A stretch of DNA of 64,000 nucleotides, taken from assembly GCA_039619475.1 (NCBI GenBank), contig CM077116.1, positions 375,770,188-375,834,187 on the forward strand, given 5' to 3'. The translations under genes and the position numbers were made by a program. The notes below the pieces were generated by a model. It was given only the letters and a program-made list of their open reading frames with translations. It searched no databases and had not been told where the DNA came from. Position 1 is the stretch's first letter. The number at the start of each line of letters is the position of its first letter. This DNA comes from Icerya purchasi (taxonomy: Eukaryota; Arthropoda; Insecta; Hemiptera; Monophlebidae). This document shows positions 10,912 through 23,428 of the stretch, in pieces.

Positions 10912-11419
10912 TTTCAGCGTGGCTGGAAATACGTGAATTGCACACTCGTCGTTATTTCTTTACCCTACCAGTGGAATTTTCTAATTCGGCTGCTTACTTT
11001 CTTGTTTCAAGTCCTAAAATATTGCAAAAACTTTTAAAATCTGCATGTAAAAGGAAGCAGCTGGTAATAAAATCTGTCGAAAAATGCGAAAGTATTTCTA
11101 CTGTAATTTCCCGTCATATTTTGTATAAATTAAAACCGGCTTAATAATGATCGTATAGAAAAATTAACTCGGATCCATTTGCTTTGCAAGATACAATGTT
11201 TAAAATTCCCAGTGATTAGTAAAACGATATTGTCCCGAGGCTATCTGTACGATACAGATACTGAAAAATTCCAAGTGGTAGTAATTCAGCTGACTATTGT
11301 AATCTGGATATTACGGGTAAACAGTGTAAAGTAAATACGTAAAGTAAAATGATAAACAATGGTGAACACAAGCGTGAGACTGGGAGCGTGTCTGAGAAAT
11401 CCTGTTGTCGGTCAGGAAT

Positions 11420-11670
11420 AAATAGCCCAATACATAGCAAAGCGCGCATCGTCTTGGTCGATTCCGATCTTATTCTTCATCCGCCGTCTCCGTCTCGAAG
11501 GTTGGCGATCCACAATTGGAATTTATTTCTATCAACAGCTGTTCGGAAAAGTTCTAATGAGGAACAGTTGAACCAGTTGTTAAGATTATCCATCCATGAA
11601 ATTTGACGTCTACCTCTCGATCTCTTCCCGGCCGATAGGGAAGAAGAAAGAAAGAAAGAAAGATTCAAGC
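11420..11670 (-). mobile_element. RTE-like LINE, extreme C-terminal fragment
   Basis: On the minus strand, GKRSRGRRQISWMDNLNNWF then FRTAVDRNKFQLWIANL, the C-terminal tail pattern (GRR..SW.DN...W.......A.DR..F) seen also at 61893-62159. A stop follows at about 11477. No other part of the element is recognisable. Confidence 0.6.
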
Positions 11671-12411
11671 GAGATTATTTCTTGATAGATTTTAGTATTA
11701 AGCAGGTTGCAAGAGATTGCAGTAGCGCCGGTTTGTCAAAACAGCCGTTGCAACGATTATTTTAATTGGACTACGCGACCGTAAATAGTCGAAAGAGGTA
11801 TACATTCGCTGTTAATACTGAAGATACAACCTTCGCATCTGTCGCGAATATCGACCACAAAGATACCAGGAAATCAGCTATGCACTGGATCGCCGCCAAC
11901 AACGGCGATGCGTACAATTTCGCTTTTATTTTATTTAATTAACGTAATATTTATCTGTAGAATCTAGTATTGTTGTCTTTTCAGCAGTCGGCCGTTCAAG
12001 GAATATTGGTGCGTAGGGAATTCTCGAGCATACTCCTAAAAAACCCGAACAATTGAATTAATAAAGACGCAATAGTAGTAATAAATAAAAAGAAAATAAT
12101 CTTTACATAAATTCTCTGTAACGTCATGCAGTCTACGATATCTTAATCATAAAACAGTACCGTTACGTTTGGTATCCTTGAAAAGAAAATTACGGAACGA
12201 TATATCACGTTATACTGTAAAGATGGAAGTGACAAACATACTGACTAATATTCAAGAAGTGGACAAACAAATTACTTCGGGCAGATGCCAACTGGCAACT
12301 ATAGGAAAATATGTCTCCGAGTAATCGTCCAACTGGTACAAAGCAACCCCCAAGCATGCTGGCCAACAATCGGTAACCAATAGCCAACGACCACTAAAGG
12401 CACTCGATAAA
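11671..12411 (+). other. Intergenic, no gene seen
   Basis: Mixed-composition intergenic DNA downstream of gene A. No domain-bearing ORF. It ends at an (ATT)n microsatellite (12412-12436) that forms the tail of the next LINE. Confidence 0.4.
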
Positions 12412-13015
12412 TCTTATTATTATTATTATTATTATCCTTAGTGATATAACGTTACACAATATACATTGAAGTAAATAAACTATTGTATAATTTAATTTAG
12501 CCCTGAAAACTAGCAAAGGCCTTCCTCAACCGAGCCCACTCTAGTCTGTCATAAGCCACCTGATGGTATTGTTTGTGCTTTAACATTTTAGCGAAACTAT
12601 CTTCCCACCTGTTTTCCGGTCTTCCTCTTTTTCTCTTCGCGTATATTGTCCAATCTGTTATTTTTTTAGTCCATCTTGTGGAATCAAGGGCGTCGCCAGC
12701 CAATTAGCCAGGGAGGGGCAAGATGGGTTGCCAGACGCCAGGGGGGGGCAAGATGATAGAAGGAGGATATGAGTTATAGGAAAAATAAAATTTATAAGTT
12801 GTAAAGGCTTAATATTTTATTAAACAAGAATAAAATCTTAATTAAAACATAATTTTCGTGAGATTCTGGCAAATTGTTCATGATTACGCGCCTATGAATA
12901 CTCATCAATGCAAGTTAATTAAAAAGTTTCAAGGCTCCGGGGGGGGGGCAGCTGCCCCTTCCTGCCCCCCGCTGGCGACGCCCATGTGTGGAATCCATTC
13001 TTGCAATAAAAGTGA
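12412..13015 (-). mobile_element. RTE-like LINE 3' end, split by a hAT MITE
   Basis: The minus strand reads TRWTKKITDWTIYAKRKRGR then PENRWEDSF and YDRLEWARLRKAFASF, the terminal region typical of RTE-like ORF2 (GRP..RW.D......A.DR..W). The 3' UTR ends in an (AAT)n tail at 12412-12436. The reading frame is broken at 12685 by a 302-bp MITE and resumes at 12987 (ARMDS upstream). Confidence 0.65.
12685..12986. mobile_element. hAT-type MITE with 8-bp TSD
   Basis: 302-bp non-coding element. Termini are CAAGGGCGTCGCCAGC and GCTGGCGACGCCCATG, a 16-bp inverted repeat with one mismatch, with CA...TG ends. It is flanked by a perfect 8-bp duplication TGTGGAAT (12677-12684 and 12987-12994). TSD length and CA...TG termini are diagnostic of hAT. 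G-rich tracts sit inside both ends. No transposase, so non-autonomous. Confidence 0.88.
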
Positions 13016-14050
13016 ATAATTTCGACTCCAGCAGTATGTTTCTCAACTTTTCCTCTACCCTACACCGGACACCGGCTAGGCAACACATAAACTCTCGTTT
13101 ATTTTCGCCCCGAGCCGGTAAAAACTCTCGAAGGAGTACCGAACTTGAGATAAAAAAATATCATCGGACTGTGTCAAAAAAGTACGAATTATCACTTTCA
13201 CGGAAATATATTAAAGTATTAACCGCGTCATCGCTGCTGCTGTTTTATTTACATAATTGAGAATATTATACGTTAATCGCTTTTATTAAATAGTCACATT
13301 TGTAAATTTAATCTTTATCGATGAGAAATAAAAATTAGACAATTAAATTTAATAAAACTAGATCAATTACGAAATTTACATTTGCATAATAGTGAATTCA
13401 ACGCATTCCCATTTTGAACTTACGATATCATCGTAGTGATATATATTTCCCGCAGCACTCGTCTAAATGTATATATATACGAGAGCTTAGTTTGCGTCAT
13501 TATCGTTCTTTTCTGAAATTTTCAAAAATTCAAAAAGTTTCTACTTCTTATTAAAATTAAATTGTTATTCGCTATTTTATATCACGACGCGGTCAAAAAT
13601 AAAAAATACTATCCAATATTAATTTTTATTTTCTCAACAACACTTTAATGCGATTGCGTAAGGGTAATTTATGATATATATCGGTAAGTTAACAACACAG
13701 TGGATCGAGAGAAAAAATATTCTTCCTGCAGGTATATTGAGATTTCGGTCATTTCAGATTGCATAGCTAAATTCCTGTGCGATACTTACTCCGGTACTTA
13801 TCCCTCTTTCATTCAGAAATAATTCTCAGTTGCTTCTTTTTTAAGCATAATCAGGACCTTTGATAATATATCGATTCTCGTCTCATTTAAGGAAGCAACG
13901 GGAACTAGAATTCCAGCCCGAATGGCTAAGTTATTTGTATAATCTGTTATAAGTAGAAAGCTATTTTTCTTAAATCCGCTAACTTAAACTACAGTAGAAC
14001 GTATCAATCACAGAGAGCCTGCCTGGGGTCGGTTTTAAGTGCTGTACTCT
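13016..14050 (+). other. Intergenic, no gene seen
   Basis: AT-rich sequence. A 90-codon ORF at 12988-13260 shows no domain and overlaps the MITE edge, so I do not call it a gene. Confidence 0.4.
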
Positions 14051-14071
14051 TTAACACTTACGCCATGACAG

Positions 14072-15010
14072 TTTTTTTTTTTTTTGAAAATATATATATT
14101 TATTAATATTTATACATTCCCTCGTCAAGCTATACGCTTCTCGACGAGTTTTCTTACATCTAAATATGCCTATATTATACTACTTATATACTATACAATT
14201 TTATCGCCGCGCAAATATTTTATTACAAGCTTATCCTATTTTTCCTTATTTTTAACTTAGCTATAACTAATATATTATTTATTTTATTTTTATTTTTTAT
14301 TATTTTATTTATTTATTTTGTTCCGTCTCTTTCCCGTTTCCCCTTTTTCACTTTTGTTTATTACTATTTCCGTACCCTCTTCTATTATTTAATGCTTATT
14401 ATTGTTCTTATATTTCCCTCTTTCTTTTAACATTCCCTTTATTTTCTTTTTCTTCACCCCAATTTTTTCCTCCTCTATTATTTCTTTAGCCATTTTATTT
14501 TAACAACTGCGTTATAATGTATTTGTCTGTTTGCTCTCCCATCTTTGTTTTAGCTAACGGCAGTTTGTATAAATAGTTTTCCCTCAGTCCGTATTCTGTT
14601 TTTCTTCTTTCCTTCAGCTCTGTTTCCTTATCTGTCACATTATGTATTCCCATATCATCTTTATAAATAAGTACATTGCTTTAACGCTCTGTACGTCTTC
14701 TTTTTGTATTATTTCACTTTCGGTCTCCTATTTATGATCTGATATTAATTTCAAGCGTTTTATTTGCAGTTTATTTATTTTCTCCACGTATGTTTTCCTA
14801 GCTATTCCCCAGACTTGAATTCCATATCTGACTCTCGATTCCACTAGCGCAAGATACACCATTTGTAACGTTTTATTTGTTGCATATTTCTTTAAAGTGT
14901 ATAATGCTGGTAATGTTTCCCTAATTTTCTCTGCAGTGTATTCCGTATATCCGTCCCACCTTAAGTGTTGGTCCACCATTACCCCCAAATATTTATATTG
15001 GATCACTACT
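14072..15010 (-). mobile_element. CR1/L2-like LINE 3' portion
   Basis: On the minus strand, YKYLGVMVDQHLRWDGYT then LYTLKKYATNKTLQMVYLAL and YGIQVWGIARKTYVEKINKL: the RT thumb region, parallel to KYLGVYIDKSLNWKKHI and YGIQIWGEAKKTEINKI at 23.8-24.6 kb. It is 5'-truncated at about 15010. The 3' UTR runs to a poly(T) at 14072-14084 (poly(A) on the element strand), preceded by a hairpin at 14121-14148. Confidence 0.7.
14121..14148 (-). other. 3'-terminal hairpin of CR1-like LINE
   Basis: CTCGTC pairs with GACGAG, and an inner AAGC with GCTT, with a small loop. It sits 40 bp from the poly(A) end of the element. Confidence 0.6.
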
Positions 15011-15074
15011 TCTATCTTCCGGCAATTTATTTTCTCACATTCACTTCCTTATAGTCAGATTGGAAATTCGATTA

Positions 15075-15290
15075 GAATTTGATGTCGTATGCTAATGATT
15101 CTACATTATACAGAAAGCATAAATATCTGCCACAGGCTATTACAAACATTCAGACTTCTATCAAGACGGTCTGTAATTTGTTTCAGAATATTTTTCTTCA
15201 CTTATTTCTTTCTAAGTTGTCCTTTTGTATCTTTATACTTCCCGTCCATTCAACGGTACAAATCCTTAAGTATCTCTAATCGGTGCATGC
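15075..15290 (+). pseudogene. LINE reverse transcriptase palm remnant
   Basis: MSYANDSTLYRKHKYLPQAI (Y-A-N-D in place of the catalytic YADD) followed by TNIQTSIKTVCNLF, the segment after the catalytic box of RNase H-type LINE RTs. It is a short isolated piece with the first catalytic Asp changed. Confidence 0.45.
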
Positions 15291-15299
15291 CTGTTATTA

Positions 15300-18200
15300 G
15301 TTGAATTTCAAGAAGTTTTTCAACCAAAAATACATGTTTTTATTTTTTTTTTTTTTGAACCTCTTCTACCACTTTTAAAAATCTGAAAAATTTTCAGTGG
15401 ATAGTTTACACTAAAATACATGTTATATATATGTTTTTTGTCGTTATTGAATCTTTAAAATATTTTCTTATGACATTTTAAAAATTTTGAACGTTTCTAA
15501 AAATTTGAATTTAGCATCTAAAAACTGAAAAAAAAAATGACCGTTATAGAACTTTTCATTATCTTTAACTTCCAACAAGAATTTTTAAAATCAATCGAAA
15601 AATGGCTGAGACATCGTAAAAAAACCGAAAATCCCAAAATGGTGACTACAACAGCCTCCTCTAGGACTAAGGGTACATTAGTAATTTTATTCAAGTTTGT
15701 GATCATAAACCGTCTACTGATTTTGATACACACAAATTGTGGTTCCTGAGGATAGATCTGATCGTTCAAGTGGGCTGTGGCAGTTCAACTGGCAGGTTTC
15801 CTTTCAATTTCCCTCGTTTTCTCTTTCTTATGCTTTCTTGTTTTTCTCCCGCTTTTTTGAAGTTTTATCTCTAGTTCATTTAATAATTTTGAACTTCTAT
15901 GACTACTTTATGTGGTGGATCGAGTAAATATGTTTGAAAAAGTCTTATAGTATGGTCGATTTTATGTCATACTGAATAAAAACAGTGGCCAAATGCCCGA
16001 CCAAAAAAGGGAAATGATTTAACCAATAAGAACGGGGTCCTGGCATTGACCCCATTTGGCTAACCCCAGCCGTTGCTATTACCGATCTAATCAGCGAAAT
16101 GTGATTGAATTCGTTTTCTTGTTTGATTTGTGTGTGTTTTCCGGCAGAAAATGTAAAATACCAGTGACGGAAAACGTTTTAAAACATGTCTCGTTTGTTA
16201 CAGAAAAGCGTTAACGGCAAATGTGACGATCGTATGCAGCACGAAAATTTACAAATTCACAGAGATTCGCCGATTATAACGAAAACGGAAATGGTCGTGT
16301 AAATAAAATAAAATTAAGAAGAAAAAAACAAACAAGATGGCCAATTCGTTGTCAGATCGATTTTCCTTATCAGTTTCTGTTAATTCATACGAAACATTTT
16401 TACTATTACTTCGAATTCGATTAAAATATAACCGTTTTCTATAAACCGGCGGCACTGCTGTTCATTTTCTACTTTTTTCATACATACGTGGTCGCTGTTT
16501 TCGCTTTTTTGTTTTCGTTTTTTTTAATTTACTGGCATGATGAATCATAGCAGAATTCCTGTCAAATTAAAAATATGAATTCCCATGACTTCTACACAGC
16601 TCATGCTAATTTCTGCACAACAACAATTTCTTCCTGCAGGAGGTTATTAATAGCTTGCACAAATATACGAAACAAAACGTTCTTTAATTGTTAACAATCG
16701 ATAATTATTATTACAGTACGCATCATAAAGGTAGGCTTTCAAAAGCCCCTCGTTACTCTGTAGCTTTTTTTTTTTCTTTTTTAGTCTAGCATTGAATCGT
16801 TTGACTACTAAATGGTCATTTATTATTTTAATATTCTAAAAATATTACCCGGGACCACCGTATTTCTAAACAATCGCAATTCCATACGGTGACTAATCAA
16901 CTCTTATACCTTCTTTTATTCAAAACGATCCAATATCCATTATAATCGCAGTTCTGCCAATTCACCGACAATAAAACTGACAACACGTGATATTTTTTCT
17001 TTCTTTTGTTTTGGCTTAATTCACGCCTTTTATTCAGTCCAACCAGATCTAAAAATTTACTTGTTCCTTATATTTCGACATAAGCGGTTTTTAGATATAA
17101 CGCCTTACATTCTAAAAGCACTGGCTCATTTACAATTTTTCGTATACACAGATATCGGCAACGTATAAAATTTGCTTAACGCGATAAATTAAAAATCGAC
17201 CGTGTTCTTTATGTGGCGTGTACTAATGAACGAAACATTCATGCTGGTCACTTTTTATTGTTTTGAGTTCATAAATAACCGGCATTATTATTGATTAATT
17301 AGCAAATGAAATTCTTGAAAATTCTATAGTCACCTTCAATGGTGCATATGTTTCTACCAAAAAAAAATATAAGTATCATACCTTGGAACGTAAGTAGCGC
17401 ACTAAATTATCCACCGTCTTGGATGTAATATTATCTATGGGCATGCCAATCCGTTTTTGGCGAAGCAGTAATGTTCTCTTTAACGAACGATTTACACTAT
17501 ATAATTAAAAGTACACGTAATTGTTCCAACCTTTCGTGGGCAAAGTTCTTAATTTGATGAATTTAAGAAAATTTTATACATTTTAAAAATTAAACTCATC
17601 TGTTTAAAAAAATATATAATTTTCCAACAATATAATAAATAATTTTTTTTTTCTTCTCCATTAATCTACATACCTTTAAAGGAGTTATGAAATATATTTT
17701 ACTTTCCGTTTTTCTTCTTTTTCCTTGCCTGGCTGATTTCCAGTCTCAGGTAATCATCGTGGCATAAGTTGACTGAATGTTTAGTGATCAGCTCTTGCAT
17801 GGAATGGATTTCATCATAGTGACGCAAAAATGTTTAACTTAAAATCTATTAAATTCTGATACATTAAACAAATAATAACCTTCATAAGCTTTGTGTGATT
17901 CAAAACAAATCCAAGCATTAAGCGAAAATAGAAAACAAAAAAGAAAATTTGGGGTCTATTTGTCTTCTAGCATCGATAATTCTAAAACTTAAGGATAATC
18001 TTCGATAACAGTGTATTTTCTAGCAAATTAAATGTAAATGAATGTTTTCCTGCAACATGTAGTGCAAATATTGATACTCATCTCCGTTTAGTGTAGTAAG
18101 TCGCAGTGTACTGATCCAATATTTTACATTTAGCCGATGTATAGGATTATTAGTAAGAAAAAGTACTGTAACAAACCCATTTTGGACAGATCTTAATCAA

Positions 18201-18820
18201 GACATCATTCGTTTCGATTTTCGATATACAAATAAGTTACATTACGTTGTATAACTCATTTTTTAACTGTCTAAAGTTATGCTACATTCATTATTTTGTT
18301 TTTTACACATTATGATAGTTACTGGTTTGTTTTTTTTTCTACTATGTGAACATCAATTTAGGTAAGTAATTTTTAGTATCTTTTAGGTATGAACAAGTCC
18401 TACACATATATAATGTAGCGAACGTAATAAGTTAGCATCGTTTCGAAGAAATTAAAAAGATATTGGAAGTTTCAGTGAAATATGAAGTTTTTTCATCCCT
18501 GCTAATAACACTTATTTAACATTTTATATTGTACCTGGTAAATTTCTTGTACAATGACTAATTTGAATATTTGAAACGGCATTCAATTTTTAATCATTAC
18601 ATCTTATTAAAAGCAACATTCGTCAGATGTAGTAATTTCGTGATCTGCGAAGCCTATAGAGTTGAATTCTGAAAGATGGGTTTATTAAAAATAAATACAT
18701 TTTTTTTATTTAAGAAAAAAACGTATTCCACTTCATTTATAAAAATTATTTTTTTTTTTAAAGATAAATAAGTTTTGATTGCCGAAATTGTTTAATAAAA
18801 TTTAAAAACAAATTCTCTGG
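15300..18820 (+). other. Intergenic, no gene seen
   Basis: 3.5 kb of AT-rich sequence without a recognisable coding domain, RNA gene or sizeable repeat. All ORFs are short and lack motifs. Confidence 0.45.
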
Positions 18821-18821
18821 T

Positions 18822-19010
18822 CAAGTTGAATTCGTTAATAGAATAAAATATCTGGAGCTCCTCTAATTGATCGTGATCTGAATTTCTCTTCCCATTTCGA
18901 AAATGTTAATATAAAATGCAATAAAATATCTGATAAACTCCCACGTCTAATACTAAACAGCCACAGACAAAGTTACATAGAAAACAAACTTTCTTTATAA
19001 AGTTATAATA
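18822..19010 (+). pseudogene. LINE RT thumb fragment, decayed
   Basis: Frame-shifting translation gives FVNRIKYLE, then DRDLNFSSHFENVN and CNKISDKLPRL, resembling the RT thumb (KYLG..ID..L.F..H). It lies upstream of, and in the wrong order relative to, the RT at 19085, so it is a separate or rearranged copy. Confidence 0.35.
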
Positions 19011-19084
19011 CAAAAAGGATAGATGGCTACGACGCTCTTATCCATATCAATGATAACATTTTAAATTCAGTTAATAAACGTTGA

Positions 19085-20935
19085 AGATAATATATTTTAA
19101 AAATATCTCCTTCTGAAGTTCCTTCGACTAACTCTAGTGACATTACAGCAATAGTCCAAAAATTAATCGATAAAAAATCACCTTCATATGATAAAATAAA
19201 TAATAAAATTGTCAAATTCTTAAATCTAAATTTTCCTAATTTATTATGTTTAATAATAAATAAATGCCTACTCTTTCAAGCCTTTCCGGACTGCTGGAAA
19301 GTGCCTAAAATTAAGATGCTTCCCAAGCCCGGAAACGGCCTCAATACCCTCTTAGGCTATCGTCCAATATCATTAAATTCCATTGGCAAAGTGCTTGAGA
19401 GAGTAATTAATGAAATCCAACTAAAAGAAACTGATAGCAAGAGTATTTTCCACCAAAACCAGTTTGGTTTCAGGAGAGGGCTCTCTACCGAAGGTGCCCC
19501 CTCTAAAAGCTGATCTCCGACATTAGGTTTCAAAGAAAAGCTGGCCATTCTGTAGTTGTCATCTCCTTTGACATCAAGGGAGCTTTTGACAGCTGCAGGT
19601 GGTCTGCAATTATTGAAATTCTCAAGCATTTTCAAGTAAACCCTTATATTATTAATACAATCATCAATTACTTCGAAAATAGATATGCTGTCCTGGACAT
19701 CAATGATTCCGTCGCCAGCAGGAGTTTAGAGTGTGAGCTTCCCCACGGTTCTGTCCTCAGACCCACACTCTGGAATATTCTATATTCTAGAATACACTAC
19801 CTTATGGATGAATTCATGTCCTGTTCAAACAAAAAATATGAATTAGTGTCTTACGCTGACGACTTATGTATTTCATTCAGAATTGATAGGTACTGTGATT
19901 TCAAACTAGTTGAGGTTGTTTGTCAATACCTAGAACAAGTCGTTAACAATTTAGGCTTAACATTTTCTGTTGTCGAAAATGCCAATTTATAGTATTTGAT
20001 GATCAGAGAATTGTTCAAAGAATTGGATCTCTCAATCTCATCTCTAGGCAGCCCATTCGTCACATCAGGCAATTTCAGTACCTTGGCATAATCATTGATT
20101 ATCGGCTCACATTTCCGTCACATATTGAATACTTATACAAGAAATGCGATAACGTTTACAATAAGCTCAGAAGACTCCAGCCTAACACCTTTGGCCTTAT
20201 ATATGGGGAGAGGGTCATCCTGTATAAGGGTCTGATTCAGTTCCTTTAAGGGTATTATGGCTCTATCATTTATATAAATAACAAAACCTTAAATGCTGTT
20301 GGTAAACACCGGAGGGAATTTCTTTAAATATTTCCTCTTTGTATAGAACCTGCCCTACGTTTGCTGCTAATGTCATATCAATCATTCCTTCACTGGATCT
20401 TTTTGTCACAGGTGCCTCCATCATCTCTGAATACATGGTTGTTGGAGATATATCCTGTGCGGAGAATATCCGGTTCCTAAATATCGATCTTTTCAATTTG
20501 GACCCTTTCCCAAATCTCAAAACTCTTAAAAACCATATTAATGGCACACTCGTTGCAATATGGCAGCAGAGGTGGGACAGTTGTCGAACTGGAGGGAAGA
20601 CATACACGTTCTTCCCGAAAGTTGTTGACAGATCAAAATTAAAAAACTTAAACATTAATTTTTACAATGCGCTGATGCTCTCGGGGCACGGAAAGTTTGG
20701 CTCCTACTTATATAGGTTTCGTCTTTCTGATGGCCCTGGGTGCACCATATGCACCTCTGGTGTTGAAGATAACATTGAACATCTCTATTACTGTTCCAGA
20801 TTTGAGAATCTTAGATCCAAATTTAACATTAATAGCTCCCAATCTCTAATCATCACTAGAGAAAATTCTACAAATCTCCTGTTGTATATGGAGTCTGCGA
20901 TTCACAGGAAGTTCATAAACGGAAACTAATGCACT
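19085..20935 (+). mobile_element. R1-like LINE ORF2, RT to C-terminus, several breaks
   Basis: Reads through the RT in order: linker TAIVQKLIDKKSPSYDKIN (about 19145-19200), KVPKIKMLPKPG and GYRPISLNSIGKVLERVI (19300-19410), QFGFRRGLST (19460), SFDIKGAFD (about 19565-19590), LPHGSVLRPTLWN (about 19740), and SYADDLCISF (about 19850). It then runs to a C-terminal domain with WQQRWDSCRTGGKT, LSGHGKFGSYLYRF and a CTIC...H...C knuckle (20339-20929). The GHG.F..YL.R plus C-C-H-C tail is characteristic of the R1 group, which lacks RNase H. Stops near 19510 and 19990 and frameshifts inactivate it. Confidence 0.75.
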
Positions 20936-22095
20936 ATTAACTCCCTAAACTCAAATTCAATCGTGAAACCGCAAATGTACCATGGTGTTTTTCTTATGCA
21001 CTTCCTCTAAATAGCCAAAAAGAATTAAATCATTGCACATAATATTTTTAAGTTATTTAAAGTTATACTTTGAAAAACTCATCTATAATATGCACGACTA
21101 CGCTTCCTATGTGTACATCGTTGGACGCATAATTTAAGTAAAACTATTGGTCTGTGTGATTAATACATAAAAAAAAATCAAATGACAAAGAGCGTTTTGA
21201 GATCCTAGAAGCTGCGGCAGCAATCATTCGGGAAGATATTCAACCGAAAGTTATCGATTATGGAGAATACAACTTTAATAAATTTTAGAATCGCTTTATC
21301 TTAGAAATGGTGAATCTTAGAGGGAAAAATGTAAAGACAATTTTTATAGAAAATCGTGTGATCTACAATTTTGGTCTGAACTATTTTTATTATAAAACTA
21401 ATCGTTTCGTTGAAAAATTCAAAAAACACATTTTTTCCAACTTTGACCTTGAATAGAAATTTTTGCATACGTAGGATCGATAAGGACTTTTCACAATTTC
21501 ATTACAATGGTATTCTTAACATTCATGCCAATTTTCAGCTTTCTGGGAATTTTTACAAGGGTACCCCCGTTTTTTCTGGCTAATTTAACTGGACTATTAT
21601 ATGTAAATAAGTATATAATAAGTTCCTGGCATAAATATGAAATACTTATTTGTCCAGTTGATCTGGGTGTAAATAAATAATTATTAGAATGCGCGTTTCT
21701 ATAAGCAATTCATTTTTTTTGTAATATTAATAATACATATATAGTAACTAAAGGTCTGCTATAAAAAGCAAATTCCGCGATTTATTCTTTTGTTTAGATC
21801 CTTAAATAACAACATAATAATAATAATGGGAAAAGAAAATTGTAGAGTGAAAAAACTGAAAATAACACAAGGGAAAAGGGTAGTTGAAATAAAGAAAAGG
21901 ATTGGTTAATGGCCAAATGGTTTCGCACCAGGTCAGGAATAAAAAAAGAAATAAAAGTTGTTACACTACTATTGTAATTATGTAAAAGTTATCACTATTG
22001 TAGCCATATTACAAAAAAAAAAAAAACAGATTTGGCTCACCGGTTACATCAACAAAAAAAAAAAGGTTATTGTTAAAAAGCGTTTTTTGTAGGTA
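20936..22095 (+). other. Intergenic, no gene seen
   Basis: Begins with the presumed 3' UTR of the R1-like LINE (to about 21060). A 34-codon in-frame stretch near 21180-21285 (FEILEAAAAIIREDI) looks protein-like, but I do not recognise it. The remainder is AT-rich. Confidence 0.35.
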
Positions 22096-22096
22096 A

Positions 22097-22450
22097 ATAT
22101 TTAATAGGAAAATAGGATGTTCGTTTTTCGTTGGTTACCTCCCCATATTGTCCTCTCCGCTGAAACGAAGAGCATGTTTGCGATTCGGACCATGTGTTTA
22201 TTAAGTTTTCATCTCTTTCTGCTGAATGCTCTGCTTTCTATTCACTTTTTATTGATACTCGGTCTTCCTACTCCATATTGCGCCTCTTATATCCTATCTT
22301 TTCCTTCTCCACACATTATTCCCATTATATCGATTACTTCCTTCTAATAACATTTGATATCTTATGAAGATATAATTGACTCCTTCCTATTCTAACTGTT
22401 TCTAGGTAAAGGTCCCCGATTGACACGCCCAAAAAAAAAAAAAAAAGAAA
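22097..22450 (+). mobile_element. RNase H-type LINE 3' tail
   Basis: The 3' end of the family seen at 6940-7545 and 8945-9192: CTTCCTACTCCATATTGCGC, later ACACGCCC then poly(A) at 22433-22447. Coding remnants are frame-broken. Confidence 0.55.
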
Positions 22451-23316
22451 AATGTAGATGCGGCTGTGCTGGAGCACGGGGGGGTCGTTGATTTAACGTG
22501 AAACGCCTTTATCGGTTTAAGTAGTTTCTGCACCATATTATTTAAATCGACAAGTACATTGATCACCTAGCCGACTATGCCAAAATAACGTTTGTACCGC
22601 AGTCTACGAATTTACATAAATGGTAAGCGCGGCGAAATCAATCGAATGCTAATCGGATCAAGCGTCGGCAGTCCGTCAGGCTTTGGAGGATATCGGAACC
22701 CGTTTGAGCGTGGGAACGTTGCGATTTTATTGGCATCTACCGACTTGCTGCAAGTACCGCATAATCGAAATGTCACTACATTTTCGCCTGGGAATTTCGT
22801 CTGAAGGGAAGAAATATTGCGAGCTTTCACCTTCTGTTAAAACCTTTGTCGAACCAAAGTCGATCACAAACGCTGCAAGATAAACCAAATGAATTCGTTT
22901 CGAAAGTCATTTTAAAGCGCTTGTCTGCTACCGCCAATAGTTTTGCATTGCATTCCTTCGACAGATATTCCTGCTCTTCAGTTAAGAGACGTTCTCAGCA
23001 GATGTATGGATAGCTTTTTCATTCGTTTCGTCTAATAGTGCAATGGAAAGGGTTGCCGCGGAATCAGCAGCTCTGCGACGCTCCCGAAATCGTCTCGATC
23101 GTTCGGCGCTGGACATTGGAGTACCTACGTAGAGGTACTTTCGGAACCGGAATCGGATAAATTTGCAATTCCATTACAAACGTAAAAAGTTACCAGCGAA
23201 GCTTACATATAAATAAAAAAGTAGCAGAACGCGATGTATTTACTTACGCCAGAAATGAATAAACTGTTATCTAGAGAGTTTATTATTTACACTATAAGGT
23301 AGACATTTTATTTCTA
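22451..23316 (+). other. Unassigned, less AT-rich block
   Basis: The stretch 22560-23160 is noticeably richer in CG dinucleotides than its surroundings. It has overlapping ORFs on both strands (22592-22804, 22612-22830) but no domain I recognise. It may be a single-copy or regulatory region, or an unrecognised transposon. Confidence 0.3.
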
Positions 23317-23362
23317 AAATGTTTACGTTTAATTTATATTTACAAAAATAAACATAAAACCG
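23317..23362 (+). repeat. Direct repeat flanking CR1-like LINE, left copy
   Basis: About 45 bp containing ACGTTTAATTTATATTTACA, repeated with few changes at 25070-25114 on the other side of the LINE. Confidence 0.65.
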
Positions 23363-23428
23363 TGTCAGCTCGTTTATACAAAATGAATATTTTGTTAACA
23401 TTCTGTAAAATCGAGACTTTGTAGTGTT

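Noticed and set aside
10878..11144. 88-codon ORF beginning inside the presumed terminal exon of gene A
   Set aside because: Frame is incompatible with the phase 0 entry from the TM8 exon, and the sequence has no recognisable domain.
12988..13260. 90-codon ORF
   Set aside because: Overlaps the MITE/LINE junction, has no domain and no coding signature.
21175..21290. Short protein-like stretch FEILEAAAAIIREDI
   Set aside because: 34 codons with no neighbours of the same kind; cannot be assigned to a family.
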